A DNA stretch of 64,000 nucleotides from an uncultured Lachnospiraceae bacterium (GCA_902773435.1 CACYEN010000021.1:1-64000); one strand, 5' to 3'. Counted from the stretch's first letter, positions 25,040-33,953 are shown. Notes: a model not told the origin generated them from the letters alone. Made by a program: numbers and translations.

Positions 25040-26338
25040 TTAAGCACCCCACCTGATCGGAATTGCCGCATCGATATCAAAACCGTCGTCCCCGCTGTAG
25101 GAGAGCGTTCCGTTCAGCATCTGCAGTCTTTCCTTCATATGATGAAGACCGAATCCCTCCTCGGTGTTCTCGCTCCCCGCTCCGTTGTCATGGATATGAA
25201 TCTTCAGCATGTTGTAGTCTCTCTTAATCGAAATGTCGATATGGCTGGCCCCGCCGTGCCGGATCGCGTTGGTGATGCTCTCCTGGACGATCCGGTAGAT
25301 CACGTCCTCCTCGTCCTGGCTCATTCCGGAGAACTCCGCCTCGCAGCGGTAGTCGATCTCTACCCCCGTCGAGCGCCGGGTCTCGTCGATCATCTTCTCA
25401 AGCGCCTCCCCGACCGACATCTTCTCGAGCGCGTCGGGGCGCAGGGCATTTACCGACTGTCTGACGTCCCTCACGCCGGCCCTCGCGACGTCCGCGATCG
25501 CCCGCATCTGCTTCTTCGCTTCATCCGGCTTGGAATCGACCAGCACGGCACAGGCTTCCATTCCCGCGATAATACCGGTCAGGGAGTGTCCCAGCGTGTC
25601 GTGAATCTCCCTCGCGAGGCGGTTCCTCTCCCTCGTCTCCGCCAGACGTTCCGCCTCGCGCGCGTACTGCCCGAGCCTCCTGTTCACGTCGCGGAGCTCC
25701 TCGTTGAGCTGCAGGATCTGTTCCTTCTCGCTCATCTGTACGAGGAGCTGGACAACCATAAAGAGAATAAACAGGAAAATGTTCAGCAGCTGCAGGATCT
25801 GTCTGATATCCTCGAGGACATTCCTGACGTTCAGCCTGTAGTACTGCCAGTAGGCGCTCACGTCCGTCACGCTGAGCCACTCCTTCAGCCACGCGCCTTC
25901 GAGCACGAAGTATAACACGCAGAATCCCGCGGTCAGAAGCATTCGGAAGCGCCATTTAAACGGGCAGCGCATGGCATCGGCGAGGAGAAGCAGGACGATC
26001 CCGGTATAGCTGAAATTGAGGACGTAACAGAGCATGCAGGCAAAGACCGTCTCGAGAATGAGCTTCCCGAGATACTGCGCGCCGGACTCCGTCTTCACGA
26101 AGAGGAGAAACACCATCGACGCGTAGATCCCCGCGGCGAGAAAGATCGCCCGCCAGTCGGACAGCGGGATGCCGTTCACGTTCTCAATGAGCTGTTCCGC
26201 AAGTCCCTGTTTCAAAAAGCCGCGCGAGGAAACAATCGTCGACGACATGATGAACATGATAATCAGGGCGTTGACGTACAATATGACCCCCAGGACAATC
26301 TGGGGATAATTATTCAGTTCGTCCGGTTTTTCATTCAT
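25040..26338 (-). CDS. Sensor histidine kinase, NarL/DegS type
   Basis: A 432-residue membrane kinase. About six to eight hydrophobic helices occupy residues 12-215, then a coiled region, a HisKA_3 dimerisation domain with the phospho-accepting His in REIHDTLGHSL, and an HATPase domain with ESITNAIRHGGA (N box) and HDNGAG and GFGLHHMKER (G boxes). There is no large extracellular domain, so it probably senses through the tethered sugar-binding protein encoded just before it. RBS GGGAGGG. Confidence 0.92.
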   Translation of the reverse strand: MNEKPDELNNYPQIVLGVILYVNALIIMFIMSSTIVSSRGFLKQGLAEQLIENVNGIPLSDWRAIFLAAGIYASMVFLLFVKTESGAQYLGKLILETVFACMLCYVLNFSYTGIVLLLLADAMRCPFKWRFRMLLTAGFCVLYFVLEGAWLKEWLSVTDVSAYWQYYRLNVRNVLEDIRQILQLLNIFLFILFMVVQLLVQMSEKEQILQLNEELRDVNRRLGQYAREAERLAETRERNRLAREIHDTLGHSLTGIIAGMEACAVLVDSKPDEAKKQMRAIADVARAGVRDVRQSVNALRPDALEKMSVGEALEKMIDETRRSTGVEIDYRCEAEFSGMSQDEEDVIYRIVQESITNAIRHGGASHIDISIKRDYNMLKIHIHDNGAGSENTEEGFGLHHMKERLQMLNGTLSYSGDDGFDIDAAIPIRWGA

Positions 26339-26374
26339 GGCCGAGCCGTTCCCTCCCGGTTCTATCTTCGCGGG

Positions 26375-27436
26375 TCAGAGCCATCTGTCGGGCTGATAGA
26401 GGCTCACGTTCCCGGCTGTCACGAGCTGGACCGGGACGCTGATGAATGTCTCCGTCTCCTCCCCCTCGAGAAGACGGTAGAGCGCGTCCGCCGATTCCGC
26501 TCCGATCTTCGACGGATACTGGGCCACGGTGGCCTCGATCTTTCCCTCGAGAATCAGGTTTTTCGCGTCCGGCGAGCCGTCGACGCCGTAGATATCGATA
26601 CCGGAGAACCCCGACGGCCGCGCAGCTTCTTCCCCGGACCGGACGGCATCCGCCCCGTCCTCTCCCTCCGGGTCCGCCCCGTCCCCGTCAGCCTGCCTGC
26701 CGGATGCCTCGAGGGCGGCGACCACTCCGATCGCGGACGGGTCGTTGAGGCAGAACACGGAGTCGAAGGGCTCCCCCGAGCGTATGAACTCCTGCATCAG
26801 CGGCATCACTCTCTCGATCTGCCCCTCTCCGTCCATCTCGTACACGACCCTGATCTCCGGATTCACCGAGATCTTGTCGAGAAATCCCCTCACGCGGTCC
26901 CTTCCCGAGGCAGTCGCCTCGTGTTTAACGAGGACGACACGCGCGCTGTCATGCTTCTTCAGGAAGTACTCACCGATCAGCTCGCCGGCGTGATAGTTGT
27001 CGGAGACGACGGAGCAGTCCACCAGGTCCTCGTCGGCGACGTTCGTGTCCGCGATGACGATGCGGATTCCCTTCTTTCTGGCCTTCCTCAGGACGTTCGC
27101 CATCCCCCCGAGCTCAACCGGCGTCAGGATGAGCCCGTCGATTCCGGCGTCCATCATCTCCTCGATCTCGGCGATCTGGCGCTCCGCGTCGAGCGCGGGA
27201 TTGCGCAGCAGGATGCGGTCGCCTTCCACCTCGATCCTGGCAGAGATCTGCTCGTGCATCACGCGGTAGAACTCATTGTTCATCGTCATGTAGCTCACGC
27301 CGATCAGGCGCGAGTCCTCCCTGCCCGTCGCGGACAGGTCGGGGTGGATTATGATAAAGAACACCAGAATCACCACGGCCGCCAAGACAACGATAATCTG
27401 GGCGGCTCGGGTTATGATGTGGAATTTATTATTCAT
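26375..27436 (-). CDS. Membrane-tethered RbsB-like sugar sensor protein
   Basis: A 353-residue protein: a single N-terminal membrane helix (about residues 10-30) followed by a Peripla_BP_4 sugar-binding domain (SYMTMNNEFYRVMHEQ, DGLILTPVELGG, VFCLNDPSAIGV, VDGSPDAKN). A Gly/Asp/Glu-rich insertion (about residues 248-270) is unusual. It has no lipobox. It overlaps the preceding isomerase gene by eight bases and precedes the kinase by 36 bases, which points to a ligand sensor that talks to the kinase, as in XylFII-LytS systems (family knowledge), not to a transport protein. Confidence 0.85.
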   Translation of the reverse strand: MNNKFHIITRAAQIIVVLAAVVILVFFIIIHPDLSATGREDSRLIGVSYMTMNNEFYRVMHEQISARIEVEGDRILLRNPALDAERQIAEIEEMMDAGIDGLILTPVELGGMANVLRKARKKGIRIVIADTNVADEDLVDCSVVSDNYHAGELIGEYFLKKHDSARVVLVKHEATASGRDRVRGFLDKISVNPEIRVVYEMDGEGQIERVMPLMQEFIRSGEPFDSVFCLNDPSAIGVVAALEASGRQADGDGADPEGEDGADAVRSGEEAARPSGFSGIDIYGVDGSPDAKNLILEGKIEATVAQYPSKIGAESADALYRLLEGEETETFISVPVQLVTAGNVSLYQPDRWL

Positions 27437-28118
27437 CTTTCGCGGGCGGATACTCGTTGCAGAGCAGGCGGTAAGCCGGCTCGTCCTCCTCGATCTCCGG
27501 GAACCTTCCCAGCGGCTCGAGGAAGCGGTTGTCGGTATTGTCGTCGTTGCACATGGAGACTTCGCCGATCAGAGTGGCTCCGGTTCCCTCCTGGACGACA
27601 AATTCGTGGTAGTAATACGGGTAAAGGGATAAGCTCTCGCCCGGATGAAGGATGATCTCCTGCCCCGGCTTCACATAGTAGCGGCGGCCGTCCTGGCAGA
27701 TCTCGACGTCATTTTCGAGATCGAGCTGCTCGTCCTTCGTCGCGTTCCAGAGCCTGAAGACCACGTTGCCGCCTCCGCGGTTGATGATGTCCTCCATCTT
27801 GTTCCAGTGGAAATGATTCGGCGACACCTGTCCCGGCTTCGACATCATGATCTTCTCCGCGTAGGTCTTTGTGTACTTCGGATTCTTCACGTTGCCGTTG
27901 CGGATCGTGATCAGCGAAAGCCCCTTCTTCTCAAACTGTCCCTCGCCGTAATCCGTGATGTCCCAACCGAGCGCGTTGTCGCGGATCTCGTCGTACTCGT
28001 GGCCCTTGGTATCCCAATCCTCGGGTGTCCAGCTGAGGAAGGGCGGAAGCTCGAAACAGTGTTCCTTCAGCAGCGCCTCAAATTCCCTGATGACAGCATT
28101 GATCTCTGAACGTTTCAT
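27429..28118 (-). CDS. D-lyxose isomerase
   Basis: A 229-residue cupin-type sugar isomerase of the D-lyxose ketol-isomerase family (Lyx_isomer). The metal-binding motif appears as PNHFHWNKMEDIINRGGGN, followed by a second His in PYYYHEFVV. Family members interconvert D-lyxose and D-xylulose and often D-mannose and D-fructose. The start at 28118 has AAAGGAGATATACAC; an upstream in-frame start is rejected. It overlaps the sensor gene by eight bases and lies with an aldose epimerase, a sugar kinase and phosphosugar enzymes, so it likely catalyses the first intracellular step of this pathway. Confidence 0.9.
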   Translation of the reverse strand: MKRSEINAVIREFEALLKEHCFELPPFLSWTPEDWDTKGHEYDEIRDNALGWDITDYGEGQFEKKGLSLITIRNGNVKNPKYTKTYAEKIMMSKPGQVSPNHFHWNKMEDIINRGGGNVVFRLWNATKDEQLDLENDVEICQDGRRYYVKPGQEIILHPGESLSLYPYYYHEFVVQEGTGATLIGEVSMCNDDNTDNRFLEPLGRFPEIEEDEPAYRLLCNEYPPAKDE

Positions 28119-28205
28119 GTGTATATCTCCTTTCTTGTGCGCGAGCAGCGCTCCTGCGCTTATTTTACAGATCATTTTCACGGACAGGACCCGGAACGGG
28201 CCGGG

Positions 28206-29258
28206 TCAGCCGTTCGTCCCGAAAAAAGCGGCCTTCGCCGCACTGATCTCCTCCGCTCCGTCGAGAATCGTGAAGCGAAGGACGTTCGTCTCGCTGGCAA
28301 ACGGCGCGAGGCGGTGGACCGTTCCCCTTTCCTCGTCCCAGGGTCTCCCGTAGACGCTGGAATTCGCCGGCTCAAGCCCGATCACGTAGTCCCCCGAAGC
28401 GGTGGACTTCCACTCCATGAACTTCGGGAGGTTTTCGGCGCTGTACGAGAGCCTGAGGCCGAGCCCGAGCGGCTCGTTCACGGCCAGCAGCGTAACCGTC
28501 CCGTCCCCGTCGGGACGGATGTCGTGGATGAAGACGTATTCCGGCTCATTGTCCTTCGGCGGATCCATCCTGTCCCAGGCGTCCTCGTGGCCGGCCGCGG
28601 CTTCGTCGCGCGGGACCGCGCCGCCCGTCGGAATATAGAGCCTCGTGTTCTCATCAAGGAACGGGTAGCCGATATTGATGTGGTAGAGCAGCATCAGCGG
28701 CTCGTCCCTGAAGGATTCGTTGACAAATGTGTCCTTCACTGTGACCGTCTTCTCCCCGTATACGGAGGTGATCTCACGCCGGAGCACGGTGTTCTGCCCG
28801 AAGAGGGCCGCCTCCCGCATCTCGCCGGACACGGTGAGGATGTAGTCGTCCCCTTCCCAGAAGGCGTCGCCCCTGAGGTGCTCGGCGGGCGTCGTCCTCA
28901 GCCTTCCGTGCATCGCGTAATCGATCCCGTCCACCGTACAGGGGGCGCAGATGTTCTCTGATCCCGACGTGAAGAAGAAGCCGCCCATGATGCTCCTAAC
29001 GGCTTCCTGCCCGTTCGTATCGTAGTGGTTTCTCCCCTGAAGCCCCGGCTTCGAGAGGAAGCTCATATTGATTCCCTTATAGGAAAGCTGGTTCACATCG
29101 AGGCATTTGCCGGCCATCACCTGGTAGGCGAGCGGGCCGTTCTTCACGTCCCAGGCCATAAGTCCTGCCGCGCGCCCCTCCGTGAACATGACCGGCCTCA
29201 CATAGGCGGCCTGCTGCATGGAGCCGACCATTTTCATAAGATCCGTGCGTCTGCCCAT
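28206..29258 (-). CDS. DUF4432-family aldose 1-epimerase-like protein
   Basis: A 350-residue beta-rich protein of the galactose mutarotase-like superfamily, DUF4432 subgroup (SGSENICAPC, AMHGRLRTTPAEH, MLLYHINIGYPFLDE, ViGLEPANS). Members are thought to equilibrate anomers of phosphorylated or free sugars. It lies between the SIS gene and the lyxose isomerase in the same direction, consistent with preparing the correct anomer for the isomerase. The start is the first Met (MGRRTDLMKM); an AAAAGGAG lies upstream. Confidence 0.87.
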   Translation of the reverse strand: MGRRTDLMKMVGSMQQAAYVRPVMFTEGRAAGLMAWDVKNGPLAYQVMAGKCLDVNQLSYKGINMSFLSKPGLQGRNHYDTNGQEAVRSIMGGFFFTSGSENICAPCTVDGIDYAMHGRLRTTPAEHLRGDAFWEGDDYILTVSGEMREAALFGQNTVLRREITSVYGEKTVTVKDTFVNESFRDEPLMLLYHINIGYPFLDENTRLYIPTGGAVPRDEAAAGHEDAWDRMDPPKDNEPEYVFIHDIRPDGDGTVTLLAVNEPLGLGLRLSYSAENLPKFMEWKSTASGDYVIGLEPANSSVYGRPWDEERGTVHRLAPFASETNVLRFTILDGAEEISAAKAAFFGTNG

Positions 29259-29333
29259 TCCGGATACTCCTTTTCATAATCCCGCGATGACTTAGTCACC
29301 GGACGCAGCCGTTCTCTGTAAGCTGCCGGTCCC

Positions 29334-29906
29334 TCACTCCAGGTTCGCGTGGTACTGCCAGAGCGACTTCATCTCAAGCCCGCGCTCATCGATGATCATC
29401 TTTGCGAGAACGTCCCCGAGAAGGAGCACGCTCTGCTCGAAGAGCGACGTCATCGGCTGGCACGAATCGATCTCATCCGCGAGATAGAACTTCGTGCGGA
29501 CCGGTATTCTCACCATGAAGTCCGCGATCTCCTTCATCTCGCTGTCCGGGTTCGACCCGATGTGGACGATCCTGCAGTCGACCGCGCTTCTCGCCTTCTT
29601 CGCGATTCCGAGCGGGAAGAGCGAGGCGCCGGAGCCCGACCCCACGATGAGCAGGTCGTTCTTTGTGATCGCGGGTTCGGTGATCTCACCCACGTAGTGG
29701 GCCCGGATTCCGAGGTGGGCGAGCCGCTTGCAGACGCACTGAAGCGCCAGCATCACCCTCCCGACGCCCACGAAGAACACCTGGTCGGCGGCGAGGATCT
29801 CGTCCCTGAGCCGCATGACCGAATCCGGATCAATTGCGCCGAGTGTCGTCTCAATCTCCGATGTCACGGCAGAAACCGTCTGCCTGTATTCCTCTGAAAA
29901 TGTCAT
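29334..29906 (-). CDS. SIS-domain protein, 6-phospho-3-hexuloisomerase-like
   Basis: A 190-residue single SIS domain protein. The phosphosugar-binding features FVGVGRVMLALQ, VGEITEPAI, DLLIVGSGSGAS and a C-terminal DERGLEMKSLWQYHANLE match the HxlB/6-phospho-3-hexuloisomerase group, which interconverts D-arabino-3-hexulose 6-phosphate and fructose 6-phosphate. The start at 29906 follows AAGGAG. It begins 13 bases after the AlsE/RPE-like gene. A hexulose-phosphate synthase (HxlA) is not present; instead an epimerase is, so the reaction may differ from the formaldehyde pathway. Confidence 0.85.
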   Translation of the reverse strand: MTFSEEYRQTVSAVTSEIETTLGAIDPDSVMRLRDEILAADQVFFVGVGRVMLALQCVCKRLAHLGIRAHYVGEITEPAITKNDLLIVGSGSGASLFPLGIAKKARSAVDCRIVHIGSNPDSEMKEIADFMVRIPVRTKFYLADEIDSCQPMTSLFEQSVLLLGDVLAKMIIDERGLEMKSLWQYHANLE

Positions 29907-29919
29907 AGGCTGTTTCTCC

Positions 29920-30627
29920 TTACTTCCCAAGTACCGATTCGCGGAGACCGTCAAGCCTCGCGAAGCTGCCCCTGAGATCGTCCTTCTTCACACATGTGCT
30001 TCCCGTTACAAAGATGTCCACGTCCTCCGCGCCCCAGTCCCGGATATTCTGCTCGGAAATGCGGCCGTCGACCTCGATCGCCGTCCGGAGTCCCCGCTCC
30101 GCGATCATCCTGCGGAGGTCCTTCACCTTGCGCTCCGCGTAGGACGTCTGCTTCTCGCCCTTCACGAACGCGTAGCCCGGATTGATCAGCATGAGCAGCA
30201 CCGTGTCGCACTTCTCAAGGACATAGTCCAGTTCGGAGAGCGGCGTGGCGGGCTTCAGGGCGACGCCAGCGCGCACACCCCTTTCGTGGATCCGGTTCAG
30301 CATGCCGTCGATGTGCGGCTGCGTCTCCGCGTGGAACACGATCTGTTCGACGCCGATGTCGAGCAGCTCGTCCACAAAGTAATCCTGCTCCGTCACCATC
30401 ACATGGCAGTCAAACGCGATATCCGTCTTCGCGCGGAGCTGGCGGACCGTGTCGAGGCCGAGGGGCATGCTCGGGCTGAAGTGCCCGTCCAGGATGTCCA
30501 CATGGAGCATCCTGACCCCTGCCTCCTCGAGCAGGCGGACCTGGCTCTCCAGGTTACACATATCAAGACAGATTAATGACGGAGAGAAGATGCACTTCCC
30601 GTCCCAGACGCTACCGATATCCGGCAT
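29920..30627 (-). CDS. Ribulose-phosphate 3-epimerase family, AlsE-like
   Basis: A 235-residue TIM-barrel epimerase. Metal and catalytic positions are present: SPSLICLDM, HVDILDGHFSP, FDCHVMV, VFHAETQ, LINPGYAF and IEVDGRIS. The SLICLD start and the VDG-Arg (instead of VDGG) resemble D-allulose-6-phosphate 3-epimerase (AlsE) more than housekeeping Rpe. The start at 30627 has GGAGGTGGG upstream. The likely reaction is C3 epimerisation of a ketose phosphate, for instance allulose 6-phosphate to fructose 6-phosphate. A second housekeeping Rpe would be expected elsewhere in the genome. Confidence 0.85.
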   Translation of the reverse strand: MPDIGSVWDGKCIFSPSLICLDMCNLESQVRLLEEAGVRMLHVDILDGHFSPSMPLGLDTVRQLRAKTDIAFDCHVMVTEQDYFVDELLDIGVEQIVFHAETQPHIDGMLNRIHERGVRAGVALKPATPLSELDYVLEKCDTVLLMLINPGYAFVKGEKQTSYAERKVKDLRRMIAERGLRTAIEVDGRISEQNIRDWGAEDVDIFVTGSTCVKKDDLRGSFARLDGLRESVLGK

Positions 30628-30695
30628 GGATTCCCACCTCCTGTATTGCCTTTCCCGCGGCACTCTTCCAGGCGCCGCCGAAGCGATGCTCTTTT

Positions 30696-31640
30696 TTATC
30701 CGTTCACCTTTATGTACTCCTCGATCTCCGCCCTCGTGGGGATCGAAGCGATCGCGCCTTTGCTCTGGACGCAGATGCAGCCCGAGACATTTCCGTAATT
30801 CATGGCGTCCGTCAGGTTCTGCCGCGTCAGATCGGCCGCCTTCTCCACACCGTCGATCCGAAGCTTCGAGAGGAAGCCGCCCCAGAACGCATCGCCGGCG
30901 CCGGTCGCGTCTACGGCCTTCACTTTTCTGCCCGGCACCCTGAACACATCCCCGTCGAAGAACACCTTGGCGCCGTCCGCGCCGAGCGTCTCGACGATCA
31001 CCGCGATGCCGTACTTCTCCATCAGCGGGATGAGCGCGTCTTCTCCGCCCATCATCCCCACCTCCTCCTCGGAGATCTTGAGCAGGTCCACATACCTGAG
31101 GATGTCGAACACCGCCTTCGCGCAGGCTTCAACGTCGTCATTCCACATGACGTTGCGGTAATTGACGTCGAAACTGACGAGTTTGCCCTTCTCACAGCCG
31201 AGTCTCAGCGCGCGCACCGTGGCGTCGGCCTCCGGCTGCGCGGACAGGGAGCAGGATCCCGCGTGGATGATCACGGAGTCCCCGATGTCCTCTTCCCTCA
31301 CGTCCGCCTCGGAGAGCATCATGTCGGCGCCCGGCTTTCTCGCGAAGGTGAAAACCCTGTCGCCGTCCTCCTTCAGCGTGACGAACGCCATCGTCGTCAC
31401 CGCCTCTTTGCAGAGCTCCGGGCTTGCGGCCTTTACGCCGTACTCCGCGAGCGTGTCCATCAGGAAGTGCCCGAAATCGTCGTCACCGACCTTGCAGCAC
31501 ATGCTGGCGCTGAGTCCGTTCTTTGCGGCCGCGATCGCGACGTTGGCGGGGGCGCCGCCCGCTTTCCTTATGTAGCTGGCCGGTTCGCTTCCCGGGATAA
31601 AATCGATGACCATTTCACCGAGTGAGTAGAGATCGTTCAT
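30696..31640 (-). CDS. PfkB-family carbohydrate kinase, fructokinase-like
   Basis: A 314-residue ribokinase-fold kinase. The N-terminal PfkB signature is GGAPANVAIAAA and the C-terminal catalytic signature DATGAGDAFWGGFL is intact, with the catalytic Asp. By overall similarity it is nearest to fructokinases (SELGEMVIDF-like start), but sugar specificity cannot be assigned; a ketohexose or ketopentose is likely from context. The ATG at 31640 has AGGAGGAG upstream. It is the first gene of the catabolic operon. Confidence 0.9.
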   Translation of the reverse strand: MNDLYSLGEMVIDFIPGSEPASYIRKAGGAPANVAIAAAKNGLSASMCCKVGDDDFGHFLMDTLAEYGVKAASPELCKEAVTTMAFVTLKEDGDRVFTFARKPGADMMLSEADVREEDIGDSVIIHAGSCSLSAQPEADATVRALRLGCEKGKLVSFDVNYRNVMWNDDVEACAKAVFDILRYVDLLKISEEEVGMMGGEDALIPLMEKYGIAVIVETLGADGAKVFFDGDVFRVPGRKVKAVDATGAGDAFWGGFLSKLRIDGVEKAADLTRQNLTDAMNYGNVSGCICVQSKGAIASIPTRAEIEEYIKVNG

Positions 31641-31672
31641 GTTCAATTCCTCCTCCTTTTTACCTTGTTTTC

Positions 31673-31701
31673 AGTATAGTGATTCCTATTAATAAAGGCA
31701 A
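31673..31701 (-). promoter_or_regulatory. Promoter of the sugar catabolic operon
   Basis: On the minus strand TTGCCT, 17-bp spacer and TATACT. Short inverted arms TAGTG...CACTA surround it and may be part of the ROK regulator's operator. Confidence 0.65.
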
Positions 31702-31720
31702 TACACTAATTCATTCTGAC

Positions 31721-32923
31721 TCATTCCGCCCCGCCGGTACCCTCGTCCGGCTGCCGGCCGGCCGTCTCCCGATCCGGGGACTCGCCCTCAAAAAACCGGT
31801 TGATCATGTTGCAGGCTGCTCCGAGAACCGCCGCTTTCTCCCCGAATCTCACCTTTCTCACGATGATCCGCGTCTCGAGGTTGCCGAACTTGGTCCGGTT
31901 GATCCTGTCCTCCAGGGCCTGGACATACCGGTCCGGCCAGGAGGCGCAGTCCCTCGCGAGGAGCACGAGCTGGGAGTTCATGATATTGAGGGTATTCGTG
32001 ATGCCGCTCGAGAGCCTGAAGATCACATCCTCCATCACTGCTTCCGTCTCCGGGGAGCCTTCCCCGCAGAATTCCGCATAACTGAGTTTCTTCCCCGTCG
32101 CTGCCCTGAGTCTCTCCAGAACCGTCCGGGAGTTGGCGTAGAGCTCAAGACAGCCGGAATTTCCGCACGGACAGCGGGGCCCTCTGAAGTCGATGGAGAC
32201 GTGTCCGATCTCAGGGGCGTAGCCCGTGTAGCTGTGGACGCGCTTTCCGCCCACCAGGATTCCGCACCCGATGCCCCTCCCCACGCTGACCAGCAGGATG
32301 TCCTGATAACCCTGCCCGTTCCCGAAGAGGTGCTCCGCGAGAACAGCGCTCTGGTTGTCGTGGTCGAACATCACCGGGAGATGATAGCGCTCCGTCAGGA
32401 GGCGTCTGAGCTCGATATTTCCGATATTATTGAAGTAGAGGGGTCTGATGATCTTCCCCTCCCGGGCGCTGACGGGCCCGATCGAAGCCGCCCCGATCCC
32501 CGCGAGGTTCTCGGTCTCCCTGACCATCGGATCCAGGATCCCGTAGACGCTGTCCATCAGTTCACCGGCATTCTTCCAGACCCGGCGGACCTCCCTGTGG
32601 CTCAGAATATTGAGCTGCATATCGACAACCACCGCCTCGCAGCCCTCGCGCTCGATCAGGATGCCGGCAAAGCGCGGCGCGAGGGGTGAGATATCGAGCC
32701 CCATCGGGTTTCTGCCGACCCCTTCGCCGACCTCCTTCTCCGTCTCGACGAGATAGTGCTCCGCGATGAGGCCGTTCACGATCTGGGAGATCGCGGTCTT
32801 CGTGAGACCGGTGCTGCGGGAGAGCTCGATCCGGGACGTGCACTCCCGGGTCGCTATGAACCTGAGAATCAGTCCCCGGTTGGTTCTCTTCTGTATTTCT
32901 TTGTTCAGACCGGGTTTCGGCAT
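31721..32923 (-). CDS. ROK-family transcriptional regulator
   Basis: A 400-residue regulator with an N-terminal winged helix (about residues 15-70, SRIELSRSTGLTKTAISQIVNGL) and a C-terminal ROK domain. The ROK zinc motif CPCGNSGCLE and the GHVSIDF segment are complete; glucokinase-type ATP motifs are incomplete. NagC/XylR-type members are repressors relieved by sugar or sugar phosphate. The start at 32923 (AGGAG) is used because a start further upstream would lie on the transcription start. It is encoded 80 bp upstream of the kinase operon on the same strand and divergent from transaldolase; both are probable targets. Confidence 0.9.
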   Translation of the reverse strand: MPKPGLNKEIQKRTNRGLILRFIATRECTSRIELSRSTGLTKTAISQIVNGLIAEHYLVETEKEVGEGVGRNPMGLDISPLAPRFAGILIEREGCEAVVVDMQLNILSHREVRRVWKNAGELMDSVYGILDPMVRETENLAGIGAASIGPVSAREGKIIRPLYFNNIGNIELRRLLTERYHLPVMFDHDNQSAVLAEHLFGNGQGYQDILLVSVGRGIGCGILVGGKRVHSYTGYAPEIGHVSIDFRGPRCPCGNSGCLELYANSRTVLERLRAATGKKLSYAEFCGEGSPETEAVMEDVIFRLSSGITNTLNIMNSQLVLLARDCASWPDRYVQALEDRINRTKFGNLETRIIVRKVRFGEKAAVLGAACNMINRFFEGESPDRETAGRQPDEGTGGAE

Positions 32924-33042
32924 GGCGTCTCCTGTATCTTCATATGATTCGGACAGGTCATCCCGCGCGCGTAAAAATGAGCCGTTCGGCTGTGGGATAT
33001 TCGTCAGCGCCGCGGGAACTTCGATGTCCGTCACTGCTGATT

Positions 33043-33051
33043 ATTATAACA
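33043..33051 (-). promoter_or_regulatory. Extended -10 promoter of the ROK gene
   Basis: TGT-TATAAT on the minus strand. The leader to the start at 32923 is about 110 bases. The 32924-33230 interval contains only this and the tal promoter. Confidence 0.55.
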
Positions 33052-33145
33052 TATAAGAGACGTGTCATAACGCGGTTTGGCGATCTTCTGTGAATCTTTC
33101 CCGCCTGCCCTGTCGCGTCCCCGGCGCCGTGGGCTCCATCCAAAA

Positions 33146-33174
33146 TTGACACTTCTTCATGTCTGCGCTATGAT
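33146..33174 (+). promoter_or_regulatory. Strong promoter of the transaldolase gene
   Basis: TTGACA, 17-bp spacer and TATGAT, the strongest consensus promoter of the window. Confidence 0.85.
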
Positions 33175-33230
33175 GACAGAAAGTAATTGTTTCTTCTTCT
33201 CTTTTTCAGAATTTCTAAGGGAGGTATGCC

Positions 33231-33887
33231 ATGAAATTCTTTATCGATACCGCCAATGTGGATGAAATCCGCCAGGCAAATGACATGGGCATCATCGCCG
33301 GTGTCACCACCAACCCGTCCCTCATCGCCAAGGAGGGCAGGGACTACATGGAAACCCTGAAGGAGATCACCTCGATCGTCGACGGCCCCATCTCGGGCGA
33401 GGTCAAGGCGAGCACGACCACCGCCGAGGGCATGATTGAGGAGGGGCGGGCCATCGCGGCCATGCACCCCAACATGGTCGTCAAGATCCCGATGACCGCT
33501 GAGGGTCTCAAGGCCGTCAAGGTCCTCGCCTCGGAGGGCATCCACACCAACGTCACGCTGGTCTTCACCGCTGCGCAGGCCCTCCTTGCCGCCCGCGCCG
33601 GCGCCACCTACGTGTCCCCGTTCCTAGGGAGGCTGGACGACGTCTCGACGGACGGCGTCGCCCTGATCGAGGACATCATGGACATCTTCAGCATGTACCC
33701 GGACATCGAGACCGAGGTCATCTGCGCCAGCGTGCGCCACCCGATGCACATCATCGAGTGCGCCAAGACGGGCGCCGATATCGCCACCGTCCCCTACAAG
33801 GTCCTGATGCAGATGGTGAAGCATCCGCTGACCGACATCGGCATCGACAAGTTCATCAAGGACTACGAGGCTGTCTTCGGAAAGTAA
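33231..33887 (+). CDS. tal: Transaldolase, small TalC type
   Basis: A 218-residue single-domain transaldolase that moves dihydroxyacetone units between sugar phosphates. The Schiff-base Lys is K85 in VVKIPMT. At the positions that distinguish enzymes of this fold, Glu (about E57) and Phe (about F112 in VFTAAQ) are present, as in transaldolases such as B. subtilis TalC; fructose-6-phosphate aldolase has Gln and Tyr there. The RBS is GGGAGGT. Strong promoter, biased codons and terminator predict high expression. It links the neighbouring sugar pathway to the pentose phosphate pool. Confidence 0.93.
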   Translation: MKFFIDTANVDEIRQANDMGIIAGVTTNPSLIAKEGRDYMETLKEITSIVDGPISGEVKASTTTAEGMIEEGRAIAAMHPNMVVKIPMTAEGLKAVKVLASEGIHTNVTLVFTAAQALLAARAGATYVSPFLGRLDDVSTDGVALIEDIMDIFSMYPDIETEVICASVRHPMHIIECAKTGADIATVPYKVLMQMVKHPLTDIGIDKFIKDYEAVFGK

Positions 33888-33906
33888 ATCCCCCGGTACG
33901 GAGACG

Positions 33907-33951
33907 GCGGAGCCGGAGCGATGATATCACCGCTCCGACTCCGCTGTTTTT
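33907..33951 (+). terminator. Terminator of tal
   Basis: A 14-bp stem with one mismatch (33907-33920 with 33931-33944) is followed by TGTTTTTAT. Confidence 0.85.
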
Positions 33952-33953
33952 AT

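Noticed and set aside
33231..33887. Fructose-6-phosphate aldolase
   Set aside because: The diagnostic Gln and Tyr are Glu and Phe, as in transaldolase.
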